From contig JAMPIV010017546.1 in NCBI GenBank assembly GCA_024509875.1, forward strand, positions 62,001-126,000: a DNA stretch of 64,000 nt, read 5' to 3'. The first letter of the stretch is position 1. The number at the start of each line of letters is the position of its first letter. The position numbers were made by a program, and so were the translations under genes. Of the stretch, positions 11,646 through 24,339 are shown piece by piece. The notes below the pieces were generated by a model that saw only the letters and a list, made by a program, of their open reading frames with translations, made no database searches and had not been told where the DNA came from. Source of the DNA: Oreohelix idahoensis (taxonomy: Eukaryota; Mollusca; Gastropoda; Stylommatophora; Oreohelicidae).

Positions 11646-12465
11646 AGTGAAACGAACTATACGAAAATACAACCCTCTCTCAATAATTACACATCCGCTC
11701 TACGGCCACAGCCGGAAAAACCACAGCTAACATACTTAAAGAAATCAATGTACTTGCCTCCTATGGCATCAACACAACTCTACAGTGGATACCAGGCCAT
11801 ATCGGCATCCGAGGCAATGTGAGTGCTGATAAACTAGCAAAGAAAGGAGCAAGTATGCCGCAAGCGAACCTTTTCACCAACTTAAGAACCAGAAAATACA
11901 TGATACACAACAACTACAAACAGCAGTGGATGGACTGCTGGGCCACCGGCTCAACTGCCAGAGCACTATATTCAGAAATGTCTCAGCCAAACCCTAGACA
12001 TAGTATCAACAACTTAAGCCGCAGAGACCAGAGTACAATCTTCAGGTTGAGAACAAGACATGTACCTCTCAACAAGCATATGCACACAGTGACCTCAGAC
12101 CATGCACCATACTGCAACCACTGTAACAGACAGACCATGCACCATACTGCAACCACTGTAACAGACAGACCATGCACCATACTGCAACCACTGTAACAGA
12201 CAGACCATGCACCATACTCCAACCACTGTAACAGACAGACCATGCACCATACTGCAACCACTGTAACAGACAGAAGGAAGAAATAGTAGAACACCACCTC
12301 CTGGAATGCTTGGCACTAACAGACCTGTGGAAGCAATTGCTACCACCAAACACCTCCATCACCAACACCCTCCATCACCAACATCCATATGGAGATACAA
12401 TGCGATTAAAAAAGACAAGTACCTTTCACTACCTGGCACACGAAAAAAAGAGTGAAAACTCGTAA
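11646..12465 (+). pseudogene. LINE RNase H end and C-terminal zinc region, decayed
   Basis: W-I-P-G-H-I-G-I-R-G-N with A-D-K-L-A-K-K-G-A (about 11786-11850) is the RNase H C-terminal signature. The following frame resembles the LINE tail and ends with C-x2-C (C-N-H-C) and, past the tandem array, H-H-L-L-E-C (about 12290-12310), together a CCHC finger. A 35-bp tandem array sits inside the finger and shifts frame. Confidence 0.78.
12098..12275 (+). repeat. 35-bp minisatellite inside the LINE zinc-finger region, about 5 units
   Basis: The units start at about 35-bp steps (12098, 12133, 12168, 12203, 12238) and encode the C-N-H-C half of the finger. One unit differs by CTCC in place of CTGC. As 35 is not a multiple of three, each added copy changes frame. 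Confidence 0.9.
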
Positions 12466-15465
12466 CCTAGGGTATCGGAAAAGTCAATAAAGTCAAGTTT
12501 GGGAAGGTCAGTCCTGCTGAACCTAGACACAAGATCCAATGATTACATGCCGGTGCATGTACATTTATAAAAGACCATCTGGTCTGGTATGAGTACTATC
12601 TAATGAGTTAAGGATGAATCTTCAACTCAGCTTTAATTCTCTCAACGTGTAAGACTCCCAAAACTTTCGGCAAAAACCCAGCATCTGGCTATATTGTGGC
12701 GGGACTATTTACACTAACAGAGAATAGGCGAGGGCAAGCCTGTGGCTCCCTAAAACAACAAGAATCTTCAGGTAGATAAAACTTGTAACCTTGGGTAGCA
12801 TCTCATCCAAAAGAAAGAAATTCGCTATTTCAAACTACTTGCTGTCCTGGATGGGGGCTGGGAACATCCAAGGGCTGGGAAAGGCTAAAATTGACCAAAG
12901 TGCATGTTGGAATCAGATGTACTAACGAAATAGTGCATAGTAATCCGCCATTGGAAAGAATACATGTATCTTTGAGCCTTTTTAAAAATTAATAATTGAC
13001 AGGAAACCTTCGTAAAGTGCTTCACATGCTATTTCATAGTGTGTTTTTCTTTGTTTGTTTGTTTGTTTGTTTGTTTGCAGAAACTGAAAACTTCTCAGAT
13101 TCCATTTCGCCGTATTGACTCAGAATTCTTCATTATATTTGACCAACTTGACAGAAAGGAGTGATTACCATTGGTTAATTCAATAACCGCTGCTATTTAT
13201 GATTGGTCGTTAGATTTGATGTGTCTCTGCCTGATTGGGCGATGAATAGAGTTGGAGTTAACAGCCATTTGACCTCGACGCTACCCAGTGGTGAGTACCA
13301 GAAAATTCGATTACTAACCAGTCATTCACATACACATATATTAAGCTGGTCTCGGACTCTGCGAGTTACACTTCAGGCCTTATTATTAGACGTCACGAGA
13401 CTTTGGCCTAATTTTTTTTTTTAGTAGGGTGTTTGCCTTCTTCTGGCGTGGCGCGTACCTTTCAACCTATGTGGTTATATCAGAGCGCATTTACCATCCA
13501 AAAACAAGTCAACTCTGTTGACTGCTAACTCGATCAGCGTTGATAGATACTAAGTCCTGAAAAGGACTAACATTATCTATCTGCTAGCATAAAGTCCTAA
13601 ATAGGACTCGCCAGCTACGCCAACGCCCGAGCTAGTTGGTCTCTTTTTGACCTAATTCTGATTTCCTCCACTTGTCCTCCATTTTGTGTGTCATATTTTA
13701 TAGAAAACGTAGAGCTACAAAATGTGGAGTCATAAATGTTTAGCATTATTTTAAAATCAGCAAGTAACCCGGCAAAACAAAGAAGGAAAGAATTATGTAC
13801 TCTTTCTGCTCCATGGTCTGATGACGTCACTAATTCTCCTGTGCTCATTTCAGTAATTTCCATGTTCGTCAGAAGTAAATCAATGACACGTGAAGTGAAT
13901 GATGGGAAATTATGCTTCTCTGGCTAAATATAAACATAGATAAGACGTGAGTACTTAGTCATACTTATCCGCGTAAACTCTGCTTAATATAAAATGGGGA
14001 CATTCCGGAAGTTTTGTGAAAATAACAGGCATGAATATTAGTGAAACAAATTCCATTGACAGATGAGACATAATGCAAGTTATTTCAATCCGAGTGAAAT
14101 TTAGTTTCTCTGCCGCAATTTTGGGGTTTTCCCGTCAAAGAGTGCAAAGTTGGTGGTAACAAATAGGACAGGACGTTACCACCAAGGCAATTCTTTGACA
14201 GGAGAATGCTCAAGACAAAACATAAAATGTTCAGCAGTTGTTTTTAAATGCTCGTAATAAAACCTACCTCGTCGGATGTGGTGGAAATGATAGGTGTTGT
14301 AGTTAGTTAAACTACTGTAGGTGTTGTAGTTAGTTAAAGGAAGAAAATATATGAAAATAATGTATATCAGCACAACAACATAAGAAAGGCATCAATATTC
14401 ACATCGTTAACAAATATCCAATCAAACACCAATGGACATAATATTCACCAACACAAAACCCTGCTGTCGAACAGCTGAAAAATAAATAAACAAAGTTCTC
14501 AATCATTCCGCTTTTGGGGAACCACATTCAATAACTCCTGTTAGTGTTTTTATATGTATATATGCTCTATAGGTGATGCAATACTATAATAAATCCACTG
14601 TAGGCGCTATCCATGCACTGTTGGTTACATCCTAATGACGAGATAGGCTGTAGATTACTCTGTCTATTTTCAGCTGACCGCTAATACGTGCGGGATTTTG
14701 AATGACCAGAAACACACACAAGACGAGGTCAGTTTAGGACAAACTGTTCATTGCGCTATTATCCAGACGCGTGAAATTAGGCCTGCGTACTTGATGTTAA
14801 ATCCGGTTTGGCTGGCTTGAACTTTTATTTGTGACTGAATTGCTCCGTTTAAGCACATAGTCTGGTGATTTAACTTCTGCTGAAGACGCTGCGCTGTTAG
14901 GTATGCTGGAAGCCACAATGCTCTGACTGGTGATCACGAGGCGAGTAGGAAACTATTACTGCCAAATTCAATTTCAGATTTTGCTTTGGCTCTTTAAACA
15001 CTGCGTGAGCTCAATTCCCATTAGAGGAATTGGCGTTGACAAAGGGTGGTACTTCAGGTATGGGTGACAACTCGTGGTGCTAATTGCTTTCAGAAACAGC
15101 GAGATCGAAGAGAATGTGACGTTCTTCGATTGACTGGAATCCTGCGATCAGGGACCACGACAAAAATCTCAGAACGAACGTGAGTTTTGTCTCCCCTTTG
15201 CTCCCGCTACCGACTGTAGTAATCTAGTGGCTCGCTTCAAAGAAACTATTTCTCGTACGAAATCAAACCGGTTACGAGCCACACGCGTTTCCCGGTCAGA
15301 CAAACACCAGGTGCCGCTTAGGTAATATTTCTGTTGTGTGTTGTCGATGATCTCATAACCCAGTCTATTGCCAGTAAGAAAAGAAATGGAGACAAGAGGC
15401 ATCCCTGTCGCACTCCTGTTCTTATCCCAAACGGTTCTCACTTATATCCGTACATTCTTGGTGGA
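12466..15465. other. No recognisable gene; short repeats only
   Basis: About 3 kb without a domain I can name. It holds a (GTTT)n run at about 13053-13077 and two copies of a 27-bp unit at 14291-14338. Open frames at 13615-13863 (-) and 15169-15441 (-) are under 100 codons, with no signal I recognise. Confidence 0.45.
14291..14338. repeat. Two copies of a 27-bp unit also found at 43196-43425
   Basis: TAGGTGTTGTAGTTAGTTAA occurs twice here, joined by ACTACTG. The same unit forms an eight-to-nine copy array about 29 kb away. Confidence 0.85.
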
Positions 15466-15880
15466 AAATTAAATAATAATAATAACGCTTTATTACTCGC
15501 TTCTGTGGCAGGTAAAGTCTTTGAGCAGTTAAAAAAAAAATCCCATTTAAGCAAACGAAAACATTCATATTTCTAAAGTACAGTGGTATGCGGGTACATT
15601 CTCACGATTCAGATTTCTAAAGTACAGTCGTATGCGGGTACATTTTCACATACATTACATTATATAATAATAGTACATGAATTTAAAAGAAATTATTAAA
15701 AAGAACGAGCGGAAGAGGAAAAGAAATGTTGACCTGTGAATGAGATGTTGACAGGCAAATGATGATTCTATGGGGGTAGATAATCAGTGCTGAGGAAGTG
15801 TTTGAATAGTGTTTTGTTAAATGAATATTGTGTAGGTAGGTTTTTTAGGTGGTGTGGAAGGCTGTTCCATAAGTAGGATC
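15466..15880 (-). pseudogene. 3' end of the CR1-like LINE interrupted by element E
   Basis: On the minus strand, just after the E target duplication, the frame reads L-W-N-S-L-P-H-H-L-K, the usual end of CR1-like ORF2, and runs to a stop near 15770. It continues directly the S-G-S reading that stops at 32745-32749. A 3' UTR follows, ending in an AT-rich tail of ATT repeats near 15466-15480, as expected for a CR1-like 3' terminus. The two LINE parts were therefore one copy. Confidence 0.8.
15876..15880. other. Left target-site duplication of element E (GGATC)
   Basis: GGATC at 15876-15880 recurs at 32745-32749. Removing E plus one copy restores continuous LINE coding, which independently proves the boundaries. 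Confidence 0.9.
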
Positions 15881-17561
15881 TGTCGTAGATTTTTTGATAG
15901 GAAATTAAGACTTTGGTTGGTCCCTTCTGAATAGATAGAATCAGTGATAGCTGCTGTGAGAGTTAATACAGAAATAGATCTTTCCACGAGTGCAGTGGTA
16001 GCGAATCAATAGAACGGTCCCCTGGAAAAAGACAAGATTCTTCTCTCTCTCTCTCAGGCCTATCTTCTACGACACTTATGTAAGAGTCGGACAGACTATT
16101 GACAACATATGCTAATATGTAATGAACATACCACTCACGTGCACACACACCAGTGACAACAGGTAGACACACAGACGTGGGAAGACTATCAAAATGATTA
16201 CATATATATATTCTGAACGAGCTGACCAACACGCTGCTTTTAGTTTCAAAGGGAAGTTTTTATTTATCAGCTAAAAATTTCCTCACAACACATAAAATTC
16301 ATCAAGAAAAGAAAATAAACATATACACGTGGTCAAAACAATAATCAATGAAATTGCTACAAGAAATGATAGACCCCGATATGATCTCATCCCCTCAAGG
16401 TAAGCCCACAGTCCCGTTATGAGTAAAGTGAAAGCCAGGAGATTCAATGATACATATGAGTTTGTCTAATAATTTTTCTTTCTTTCCTCGTAAACAAATA
16501 TGAACCGACTTAGATGTAGTAGGTTTTAACCTGAGGGAAGTCAAAAAAATATTCTTGCATTGACAACAAGTTTCATAAATGGAATTACAAACATGGGTGA
16601 AATTCACATACCTCACACCGTCTACTTTCACTTGGTTCTTTCATCAGGGCCCTGTACTAATTACATACGTGATGTAGCTTGCCGTCTGGCGCAACCTTGG
16701 TAACATTCACACCCTTTGTCTGTTCTGTCGTTCACTGAAACGGATCCCAGCTCTACAGAGTGGTTTGCTGGTTTTGATTTTTTCTCAGAAATTTCTCCGG
16801 GGAGCATCAGCTTCAGGCGTCAGCTATTTCAGACTAAAGTTAGTGTATCTTGACTCACGAAGTAAGAATTAGGGTTAAGCGAGCACACAATGTCAGAACA
16901 CGAGGTTTCCCTAAATTAGGAAAATGACCGGTGGACAGCTTCTCTCAACAGATAATCAGGGTTCACCACACATTTGGTCAAAAATATGTCGGAAAGTTTA
17001 ATGCTATGAATAATGTTACTTGCCACAAGGGCTGTACTTTAGAATATCGTTTCTGGAAGGACTAATTCAGGCACACTGGGCCCGTTATTTCAGTTCACGT
17101 TAAAGTTCTTGAAAAGCTTACGACCAAGTCTTTAAGAGAAAAGTTTTTTTTTTTAGTCTTCACAGGATAGGTTCATCAGTACGTAACGCTGGTATAGTTA
17201 GGTTACCACAGAAATCTCTGTATAAAGAAACAGATATATATGAAATATTTATACATCCTATGTTTAAGGGTATACTTATATTTTAACTGCGGGCGTAAAC
17301 CTTAACTTATCATTTAACACCTCCCGTGAAATAAGTTATAGTCATAAATTAATCATCATGAATTAGAGATATATATAAATATATTCTCGTCACGACTCAT
17401 GAGACATCTAGTCTAGCAGTTATAAGTTAGTTTGAAAATTATGTTCTCGTCTGATTATTTAGCAGTTAAATTAAATTTAGTAATAGCCGACTGAATTTAC
17501 GCTGGAAATATAATTTATCCTGCTTTCCACTGAGACACGTCACTAGAAATTAATACAGACA
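15881..17561 (-). repeat. 3' LTR of element E, 5' part deleted
   Basis: It aligns with 30221-31897 and ends TGTCGTAG at 15881 (CTACGACA on the coding strand). Similarity stops at 17560/31897, where the partner continues 847 bp further to its true end. The integrase frame runs into this LTR and stops at 17552-17550. Confidence 0.9.
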
Positions 17562-17813
17562 TTTTTGAAAGATTTCTTGTGATAGCGGTGGAATATCCCT
17601 GCCACTATCATCATCTTCGTCAGCTCTGGCGATCGTCAGGAGATGGTCGGAGGTTGGCACTGGTCTTTCCAAGTATCTCTTTAAGAGATTTAAATGGAAA
17701 ACCTTCTCCTTTCCTTGAATAGAGATCTGGTAGTTAGCCTTAGAAATCTTTTTCAGGACGGTAAACGGCCCTTGCCATCCGATCTTCAGTTGGTTGTTCT
17801 CGGTAGGGAGTAA
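17550..17813 (-). pseudogene. Integrase C-terminal (GPY/F-type) domain of element E, cut off by B
   Basis: On the minus strand the segment encodes W-Q-G-P-F-T-V followed by F-H-L-N-L-L-K-R-Y, the GPY/F module that closes Ty3/Gypsy integrases. It is in frame with the ORF that stops at the other side of B (26906), with AGTAA duplicated by the insertion. Past the module the reading is acidic and ends inside the LTR. No RT follows. Confidence 0.85.
17809..17813. other. Left target-site duplication of element B (AGTAA)
   Basis: AGTAA recurs at 26901-26905. Deleting B and one copy rejoins the E integrase frame. Confidence 0.93.
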
Positions 17814-18651
17814 TGTTACGGTATATGATATTAACGCCGTCTGCTAAAGGTTACCAGACGTGCAATTATAAAGGTTAAGACATTTAATATATTGCGATAG
17901 ATGTTTCAATTAATGAACGCTTTATACACGATCGATTATGACGTGTATAGCGTTGTTTAGGACACAGTCGGTAACTAAGAAACGCTACCCTTTTCACATA
18001 GACCGTCAAGCTGTTAAGACGCGTTTGACTCTCCTTCCAATGTTGGGCATGGTATTGCCATACAGATATATTTTATGCAAGTACGGACATGGGTCAGTCC
18101 ATTGCTATTATGAAGATTTGAAATGATTAAAGGTCAGTACGAAAGTAAAAATTAAGGAAGGATGAATTACAGTCCATAGTATTTGATTTTGCCAGACTCA
18201 TAGACTCACTGTCGGCCGTTGGAAACCCCAACCGCGCGTGCATACAGCTATGACAATCTGCATACAGTAATTTGATTATTGGACAAGGACTGATAGGATA
18301 TCTACATATCTATGCCATATATTTTCAAGTTATAATATGTACCTTTGTGATCAACATGCATGAATCGTTTTGATGTGTAAACTGTATTAAATGTTGGTGG
18401 ACTCAATGGAACCGACTTGTCACATCAATCGTATTCCAAGTCATTCAATTATTGTTCAGAATCTTCCACCCCTGCATTCGCGTAATCTTACATAGAAGGC
18501 ACGATACACGATCACTCAAGAATATCAAGAAGATAAAACAATGGCCAGACATTTATAACTGTTTTATTAATATCACATGGAACATTATTCAGAGCTAACC
18601 AAACCACGCCTTGCAACAGACCACTTCCACTTGCAACTTCCACTTGCAACA
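17814..18651 (+). repeat. 5' LTR of element B
   Basis: Starts TGTTACGG and ends TTGCAACA. It is 13 bp longer than the 3' LTR because CTTCCACTTGCAA is tandemly repeated just before the end. The open frame at 17938-18126 occurs in both LTRs and has no recognisable content. Confidence 0.94.
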
Positions 18652-18652
18652 G

Positions 18653-18672
18653 TGGTGTCCGGTGTCTGGGGA
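18653..18672 (+). promoter_or_regulatory. Putative primer-binding site of element B
   Basis: TGGTGTCCGGTGTCTGGGGA lies one base after the LTR. It starts with TGG, as expected for the complement of a tRNA CCA end. I cannot name the tRNA with confidence; it is unlike the tRNA-Pro-type sites of A, D and E. Confidence 0.5.
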
Positions 18673-20219
18673 TCGACAAAAAAAATTTCTGAATGACTTT
18701 CGAATGAAATGTTTACGATCAAGTTACGATCACATGATGTGCTGAATTATGACCTATGACGCAGTACTCAGTCTAATGCCTAACAACGCGACGTCACTGA
18801 AATTCGTGTAGGTGAAACTATCGGAGAAAAACTGAAGTCGTTCTTTTAAGCCTAACCAAGGGAAAAATAAGTCATTTGAAGCAGACACAAGAAATGGACT
18901 ACAGGAGCAGGCAGTCAAGGGCATTAGCCTAGCTGTTGACGACCTATAGCACTGACCGAAGCAACGGGAAAGATAAGTCTAGCTGTTTAAATTGTCGTCA
19001 TTGCAAAACCGTAATACTGAGTCCATTTCGCTTTGATTAGGCATGTCTATGTATTTTCATGTATATATGTTAAATTTGTTTTCCATCGTATGTATTTGTT
19101 GTTAATTCGTGGGCCGGTTGGAGAGGGAACTGAAATCTCTGGGAATGTCGCGAACAGCTGACCACCTAGATTTCGGTCGTTCTTAGGGAACTTAAACGAT
19201 CGCACTTTTGGAAGCCCATTGAGGTTGCCATTGGACAGTCTGTCCAAATTTGCTACCGTTTGACAATTTGCGTTAGCTGTACTGTCCCGTAGATAATTGG
19301 TGTATTTTATTCGTATTCAGTTAATAATTTTATTCAGTTCTGTACCATGTTCGTCACTATTTCGTCCATTCTCCTCTGACTATCATTTATTTTATGATTA
19401 TTAAATTTTCGTCCGTTATGAGTCCTGTGACGTCATCATTTTTCGCAGTCATTTTTTTTGTGTGTACCTTGAATATTCAGTTGACCTCAGGTCAGACCTT
19501 GACCCTTCATTTGGTCTGTGACATTTCTGCTTATTTTATTTAGTTCATAAATTCATTTTTAATTGTGAAAATGTCTTGTTTGCGTCTTGACATTGTTTGT
19601 ACCCTTTAGTTGCATCATTGCTTGTCTGTCCTCATAATATATATTAATATTACATTAATAATATGATAATTATATGCAATAATACACTTGTAATTTAATT
19701 TAATTAATTTTTTTTTTGATAATTAAGATTAATATGGGACATTGCATAATTATGCAGTGATAGTCCAAGAAAGTAGCACTACAATTTATCATAGATGCCT
19801 AGGGCATAATAATATAATATATATATTGACAAAATAAACTAATCTTATATCTACCTTTGAGGTAATAGACCCATTGTATATTATTTAATATACTTTTCTG
19901 GTACTAAGAGAGTGACTTAGTACATTGAACAATATAATTACTAGGAATTATACCCAACATTATTGGATATTGAGGTTAATTGGGTGATATAATTACATTA
20001 TATTTAACAGATATCATAACTATTTATGATATAGTATTATTTAGATACAATATTGTTACAAAATATTGTCTATTAGGTGAACTTAAACATTAAGTTCAAT
20101 ACTATTGTGATTACTTATATTGAATATTTCTAAGTTGAGTAAGTATAATAATTACTCTGAAGCTACTATTGACTATTTTAATCAGTAATTATCAATAATT
20201 ACTACAGATAAAAGTCAAA
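18673..20219 (+). other. Leader of element B
   Basis: About 1.5 kb of AT-rich sequence without a long frame; the last 600 bp are extremely AT-rich (ATTATA and TAATAT motifs). Such a long leader is unusual. A similarly long leader precedes gag in C. Confidence 0.6.
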
Positions 20220-22019
20220 ATGCTTACTATAGACCATTTCGTTAAAATTGGCCGTGATTATGGCTACAAATCTCAAGAACTTCGTCAGTTTGCTGAATCA
20301 GAACTCGAAAAATATGAAAGAAAGGAAGAAGAGAAAAAGGCAGCATTAAAGAAAGAGGAAGAGGAACAAAAGGCAGCATTAAAGAAAGAGGAAGCAGAAC
20401 TTGAGATGAAGCAAATTGCCAAGGAAAATAGGTTGAGAGAGATTGCTCAACGTGAAAGAGAAGAGCAAAGAGCAATCTCCAGGCAGGAAGAAGAGAATAA
20501 ATTGAAACGAGAGGAAATTATTTTACAACAAGAAATGGAATTGGCGCGTATTAAATTGGAGACAGCAAGATTACAAGCACAAAATGCTGATGCAAACCAG
20601 AATAATAACGCACAAAATGGATCATCATCCAGCCAGCCTAAACACTTCTACAACTTTAAACTACCCATTTTCAACTTGAACGTCGACGACCTTTCATCGT
20701 TCCTGGCACGTTTTGAACAGACTTGCAAAACAAACCATTTGCCTGAAGAGTCATGGGTACTCAAGTTAAATGAATTCTTAGTTGGAGAACCACTGACAGC
20801 TTCTCAAAATGCTGACCCATCAATAGCTAATAACTACGGTGCTATTAAGTCCTTGCTTCTACGAAGATTTCACCTGGACGAGGAACACTGTAGGTTGAAA
20901 TTTAAGGGAATTTTACCTGAATCTCCAAGGGATTTTGCAGGATTCATTGCGAATATACGCAATACATTTAACAGATGGGTTGAACTGGCAGAAGTCAACA
21001 AATCATACGACAAATTAGTTGATTTACTACTACGAGATAAGGTATTATCTTCGGTTAGCCAGCCATTTTTTGCATATTTGCAGGAGCGTAAACCAGGTAC
21101 TATGGATGAGTTAGAAAAAATTTCTTTAAACTACTGTTCGGCACACCCGAATGCAACCATTTCTAACTCCTCATTAAGAGAACCTCTACCTGTGGCGTCT
21201 AATATGGCCTACAATCACAATAACAAACAAAGACATCACAGTGTAGACAGAAGCAGGTTCCAAAGAAATCACAATGTTAACTTTCAGAAGGGACATAATA
21301 ATGATTTCAACAATAAAAATGAGTTCAACAGAGGTAGATCACGAGATAGAAATTATTCACCTCAAACAAACTACCACAATGGTCAACATAACACTCATTA
21401 TAATCGATCACATACTCCCAATGATAATAGTAACTGGAAGGGTAATAATCATGGCTCGAGACATCGAGATAATAGTTACTATAGAGGACGACGAGATAAT
21501 TCTAACAATTATACTCGGAATCGATCTCATTCTCGGGGATCATCTCATTACAACCATAATACAGGGGCGGCAGTTACAAATAATACTACCCCTATAGCTC
21601 AGGTTCCACTTGACAATAATACAACACAGTCTTCTGCTGCATGTTTCGCTATTAATTATAATGTGGCAAATAGTTGCCAGCAATGCAATCTTGTTTTTCA
21701 GAAGGCGAAAGAAACAGTGCTTAACTGCGGACATATTATACCACAGGTAGGTCTTGCAGTCAACGATGGAACAGGCCTATTAATTTTTAACAGAGGATTA
21801 GTTAATGGATCCGTCGTCTCAGTGTTGAGGGATTCGGGATCCACAACGATTGGTGTACGACAGTCGCTGGTACATCCCAGCTGTGCAACGGGGGAATATG
21901 TTCGTTGCATGACGTTTGGTGGAACAATAGAGTTTTTACCCCACAGCTATTATTCATGTCAACACTCCTTTCTTCACAGGAAACGTAAAAGTATGTATGC
22001 TAAAAAAGCCTATAGCTGA
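20220..22019 (+). pseudogene. gag: Gag and start of protease of element B
   Basis: The ATG at 20220 opens 599 codons. Residues about 35-130 form a Glu/Lys coiled coil. Residues about 140-330 are the capsid (F-N-L-N-V-D-D-L-S-S-F-L near 155, R-D-K-V near 277). Residues 335-470 are an Asn/His/Arg-rich RNA-binding stretch. In place of a CX2CX4HX4C knuckle there is C-x2-C-x13-C-x-H (about 485-505), conserved in C. The protease follows with D-S-G near 21829. The frame derails at a run of four C near 21940, where the C copy implies three. After that the listed frame ends in unrelated residues at 22019. This is a 1-bp insertion in the protease of a single gag-pol frame, not a programmed site. Confidence 0.88.
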
Positions 22020-24339
22020 TTTGATGGTTGGTCGTATACACGGCAGTAAAGATTGTACTCCAGATGAGATTATAGAATGGGAGAAACATAACCTATGCAC
22101 TGGAAACGCCGTGACGACTAGAGCACAGACTCAACTCATGGAGAAAGTTGATGATAATAAAATGGATGCAAACAACCAAGAGGAATTTGTAGTCAATTCA
22201 CCTATTGACAGGGAAACATTTGCAACCAAACAAAAAGAGGATAAATCTTTAAAAAAATTTTTTACGTTGGTTGATAAAGTTGACAATCTATCCTCAGGTA
22301 ATAATAACAAACATTGTTTTGTTATTAAAAATGGCATATTGATTAGATGTTTTAATGACAAATCACAAATGAAACAACAAGTTATGGTCCCATATACTTT
22401 TAGACGGTACATTCTTCAACATGCACATGACTCACATTGTGCTGGACATATGGGATATACTCGAACACGATCTCGAGTACTGTCTTCATTCTTTTGGCCA
22501 GGGGTGTCAAGAGATATTTCGCAGTATGTACGTTCCTGTACTACATGCCAAGAAGTGAAAGCACGTGGAGCTTTTCACACGGCGCCTATTCAGGCTTGCG
22601 ATATCTCAGTGAGACCTTTTGACAAGATGGCAATAGACATTATTGGTCCATTGCTACCATCGGCCAGAGGACATAGATTCGTCCTTACGTGCATTGATTT
22701 GTGCACACGATGGCCGGAAGCTATCCCATTAAAGACCACCACTACCACAGATGTAGCTGATGCACTACATCTCATCTTTTCTAGAATAGGGTTTCCTAGA
22801 AAACTTTTATCAGACCATGGGTCACAGTTTATATCTGACACCATGAAGGAAGTCATGAAAACTTGGGACATTGATAGGAATTTAAGTAGTATTTATCATC
22901 CGATGAGTAATGGTGCGGTTGAAAGACTTAACCGTACACTTAAACAACTACTACATAAGGTTACTGCTAAGCACCCTCATGACTGGGACAGAGCACTCCC
23001 AGCTGTTCTATTTGCTTATCGGGAGGTACCGCATGAACAAACTGGCTTCTCTCCCTTTGAATTAGTTTTTGGTGCTCCCCCAAGAGGTCCTATGGGACTA
23101 ATAAAAGACTTATTAATTGACGACGAGATGACTCAGGACACTCAGTCATCTTACGAGTACGTGATTAATCTTCGGAAGAACATTATTGAGTCTTGCCAGT
23201 TGGCAACAGCTTCTTCTGAGGCTGCAAAAGCTAAGGCTCGATCTCTACAAAATATGTCTCGACGATTACGCCAATTATTCCCAGGCGACGAGGCTTATGT
23301 GTTACTTCCTCACAATAACAATAAATTATTGATATCTTGGAATGGTCCTTACAAAGTCATTGATAAAATTTCCGACGTTGATTACGTCTTAGATATCAAG
23401 GGACACAAAAAGATATTTCATATTAACATGCTCAAGCAATTTCATACACGTCCTGAACACTTACAGTCAATTTTTCATGAACTAGATGACAACACAGTAT
23501 CCACTTGTCATTATACTAACTTATCTGTCATCCAGGAAGAAGAATCTTCTTTTCCTGAGGTACAGTTACCGTTACCTGTACCAGTAGTTCAACCTACTGA
23601 ATCTTGGCGGGATGTAACCATCTCTTCAACGGTTACACCGCAACAGCGTCTACAGATTGCTAATCTATTACAATCTTATCCAGATGTGTTGACCGACGTT
23701 CCGGGTCGCACATCGGCTATCAGTCATGACATTACTCTCAATGACGATACACCTATTCGTGTACATCCCTATTCTGTTCCTTTACATTTCCTTGCTAAAA
23801 CTACTAAAGAACTTGAACAGATGTTGTCTCTGGGAATCATTGAGACTAGTAATTCGCCATTCTCTTCTCCATTAGTGATTGTCCGGAAGAAGGACAATAA
23901 CATTAGACTATGTGTTGATTATAGAAAATTAAATGCTAAGACTATAGTTGACAGCGAACCACATCCACTCATTGACGACTTACTGCCACGTCTATCTAAC
24001 GCAACTATATTTAGTAAGATAGACTTAACAAAAGGTTATTGGCAGATACCACTGACCGAAAAGGCTAAGTACTACACCGCATTTTCCACGCCACAAGGTC
24101 TATACCAGTGGAACGTGATGCCTTTTGGGCTTGTTAATGCGCCAGCTACCTTCATTCGCCTGATGCGACAAATTTTATCAGGTAGACCAGACGTTATTAC
24201 ATATATTGACGACATATGCTTGTTTAGTTCGTCGTTTGAGGAACATGTTTTGGGACTTAGATATGTTTTTGACACTCTAAGGAATTATCATCTAACTGCT
24301 AAACCTACAAAGGTGCAAATCGCGTGTAATGAGATATAA
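21942..24339 (+). pseudogene. pol: Pol of element B: protease end, integrase, reverse transcriptase
   Basis: Beyond the protease frameshift the frame is open to 24339. The protease end carries L-M-V-G-R-I-H-G (about 22021-22044). The integrase zinc domain has H-x-H-like histidines near 22426-22450 and C-x2-C near 22540. The catalytic core has D (A-I-D-I-I-G-P, about 22630), D (S-D-H-G-S-Q, about 22806) and E (V-E-R-L-N-R, about 22920) with D-35-E spacing. A GPY/F-like W-N-G-P-Y-K-V segment (about 23340) closes it. Reverse transcriptase runs from about 23760 with V-D-Y-R-K-L-N, P-F-G-L-V-N-A-P-A-T-F and Y-I-D-D (about 24200). A two-base TA gain at about 24334-24338 makes a stop and moves the rest out of frame. 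Confidence 0.93.

Larger units (their letters stand above)
8725..12465 (+). mobile_element. 5'-truncated RNase H-bearing non-LTR retrotransposon (I/Jockey-like), split
   Basis: Segments in order: the linker after the endonuclease, the reverse transcriptase (to about 10540), an unrecognised block (about 10545-11640), then an RNase H end and a C-terminal CCHC region (to about 12465). RNase H behind RT in a LINE with this RT type points to the I/Jockey superfamily. The endonuclease is missing, and many frameshifts and stops make it dead. Confidence 0.78.

Noticed and set aside
17938..18126. Identical 62-codon frames in both B LTRs (also 26200-26388)
   Set aside because: Their identity only reflects LTR identity; no recognisable protein feature.
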